DNA of 44,679 bases from Methanomicrobiales archaeon (lineage in GTDB: Archaea > Halobacteriota > Methanomicrobia > Methanomicrobiales > JACTUA01): NCBI GenBank assembly GCA_029907705.1, contig JARYLJ010000014.1:1-44679 (forward strand), in the 5' to 3' direction. Shown piece after piece: positions 43,873 through 44,679 of the stretch; positions within the stretch are counted from its first letter, which is position 1; each line of letters opens with the position of its first letter. Under the pieces are notes generated by a model. It saw only the letters and a list, made by a program, of their open reading frames with translations, was not told where the DNA came from and did no database searches. The position numbers were made by a program, and so were the translations under genes.

Positions 43873-44679
43873 TTATGCAGTTAGGCAGAAAGTGAAATTA
43901 TGTCTTCTGACCCCCGGCAGCGGGAGCGAAATTGGTGTCTGAGAGCGTATCTCAGATTCACATAAAGAAAATAGCCCTATTTCGGGTGGACGCCCGTATA
44001 GGGCTATTTTTATGCTGTCCGGGGCAAGGATGGCCTTATGGAGGACGTGGCTCAAGAGTTCCTTCTGTTGGTAGGGCTGGATGTGATCAAAAACATTCGT
44101 AAATTTATTCAGGGCAAGCATCACTAATTCTTGAGTGACGGACTTCCTTTCTATTTCCTCGATCTTCTCCTCTAAAGCCTGGATGCCGGTCTCAATCTCC
44201 TTCCTTCTTTTACCTAACTGATCCAGCTTGTCTTTGAGGAAAAGGCTACTGTCTTCGCTCGCCAGGGATGTCCATTTATTCATAATGCCGTCGGCAAAAT
44301 TCTTAATCTCCGTAAGCTCCTTCTGGAGGAGCGTTTTTTATTCTTTAAGTTGCGGGAGTTCCTTCTGCAATTTCTCATTGGTGGATTTGATGATGCTCTC
44401 CATGATGTCCTTTTTGGTGGAGAGCTCTTTGATCCTCTTAGGACAACTCCCTCGATTTCATCAGCAGGCAGCTTAAACTTGCACTCCATATTTTTGCAGA
44501 TGTAGTAATAATACCTCACACCCCTGGCCCCGGTTCCAGAGCGCCCCTCCATCTCCTTCCCACACTTCCCACACCAGAGAAGACCACCGTTTAGGATGTA
44601 GCTATGTTTGACAGGCTTTGCCTTGTTGTGTTTCGAGACGCAATTTTTCTTTAGGAGAGCCTGCACGCTATAAAACTTT
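43873..44679 (-). pseudogene. Remnant of a large serine recombinase (3' part)
   Basis: From the right edge the minus strand reads FYSVQALLKKN (recombinase domain), SYILNGGLLWCGKCGKEMEG and YYYYICKN (zinc ribbon with CxxC), then a coiled coil. The frame is interrupted: near 44440 it shifts (LRGSKSS versus RIKELSTKKDIMES), and TAA near 44340 stops the restored frame after QLKE. The second piece (ATG 44283 to 43873) continues the coiled coil and ends after IKIALYG. The catalytic domain lies beyond the window. It is a decayed mobile-element integrase of the large serine recombinase family, likely inactive. Confidence 0.85.
43971..44007. terminator. Long hairpin at the recombinase 3' end
   Basis: ATAGCCCTAT (43971-43980) pairs fully with ATAGGGCTAT (43998-44007); CGGG (43983-43986) and CCCG (43993-43996) pair inside it. 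T5 follows directly on the plus strand (44007-44011) and TTTTCTTT on the minus strand. It looks like a bidirectional intrinsic terminator, situated within the recombinase reading frame near its end. Confidence 0.55.

Noticed and set aside
912-44679. tRNA-Arg and the recombinase remnant as two ends of one integrated island
   Set aside because: The intervening 43 kb is core genes (archaellum, PCNA, PriL, S17e), no tRNA fragment repeat is seen, and large serine recombinases do not usually target tRNA genes.

Overview
The window looks like a chromosomal segment of a motile methanogenic euryarchaeon, most likely of the order Methanomicrobiales. That placement is inferred from gene content and style. 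There is a complete archaellum operon, an archaeal chemotaxis set with CheF, archaeal replication genes (PCNA, PriL), ribosomal protein S17e, GGTG/GGAG ribosome-binding sites, and moderately GC-rich genes separated by spacers that are about 95% A+T. No rRNA, CRISPR array or complete insertion sequence was seen. One tRNA-Arg(GCG) lies near the left edge.

Layout. Positions 1-1464 hold only the tRNA. Positions 1465-4463 hold poorly known genes: a lipoprotein, a small membrane protein, a 325-aa orphan, a TPR-like protein and a tandem pair of small paralogous membrane proteins. Positions 4786-8133 are a chemosensory operon: a soluble double-PAS receptor, CheW and CheR. An anchored orphan (8384-9085, minus) and a membrane/HEAT-repeat protein (9233-10270) follow. 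Positions 10480-17810 are the archaellum locus: two archaellins, then ArlCE, G, F, H, I and J. It runs directly into an unrecognised two-TM acidic protein (17811-18926) and CheF (18928-19734). After a short AT-rich promoter come CheY-CheB-CheA-CheC-CheD (19802-24287). Receptor, kinase, adaptor, adaptation enzymes, CheY phosphatase, CheF and motor are therefore all encoded within 20 kb.

Positions 24326-28993 (minus) carry a helical orphan, an M20 metallopeptidase, a 169-aa orphan, a MoaA-family radical SAM enzyme and the rRNA methyltransferase RlmE/FtsJ. Divergent from rlmE is a plus-strand information-processing block: PCNA, PriL, then ThiN and S17e. A small membrane protein lies antisense to the PriL tail. 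A thioredoxin-like protein (minus) precedes a phosphate-uptake operon: PstS, a fused PstC-PstA permease, PstB and PhoU.

Positions 37060-40259 (minus) are a compact four-gene operon: an RLAN-like protein, a RimK-like ATP-grasp ligase, a YkgJ-type cysteine-cluster protein and a GCS2-like carboxylate-amine ligase. It is the best candidate here for a poorly described system, probably making or attaching an amide-linked small molecule or peptide. The right end holds an ArsB/NhaD-type permease split by a one-base frameshift, a flavin-type split-barrel protein, a beta-carbonic anhydrase and the decayed 3' part of a large serine recombinase that runs off the window.
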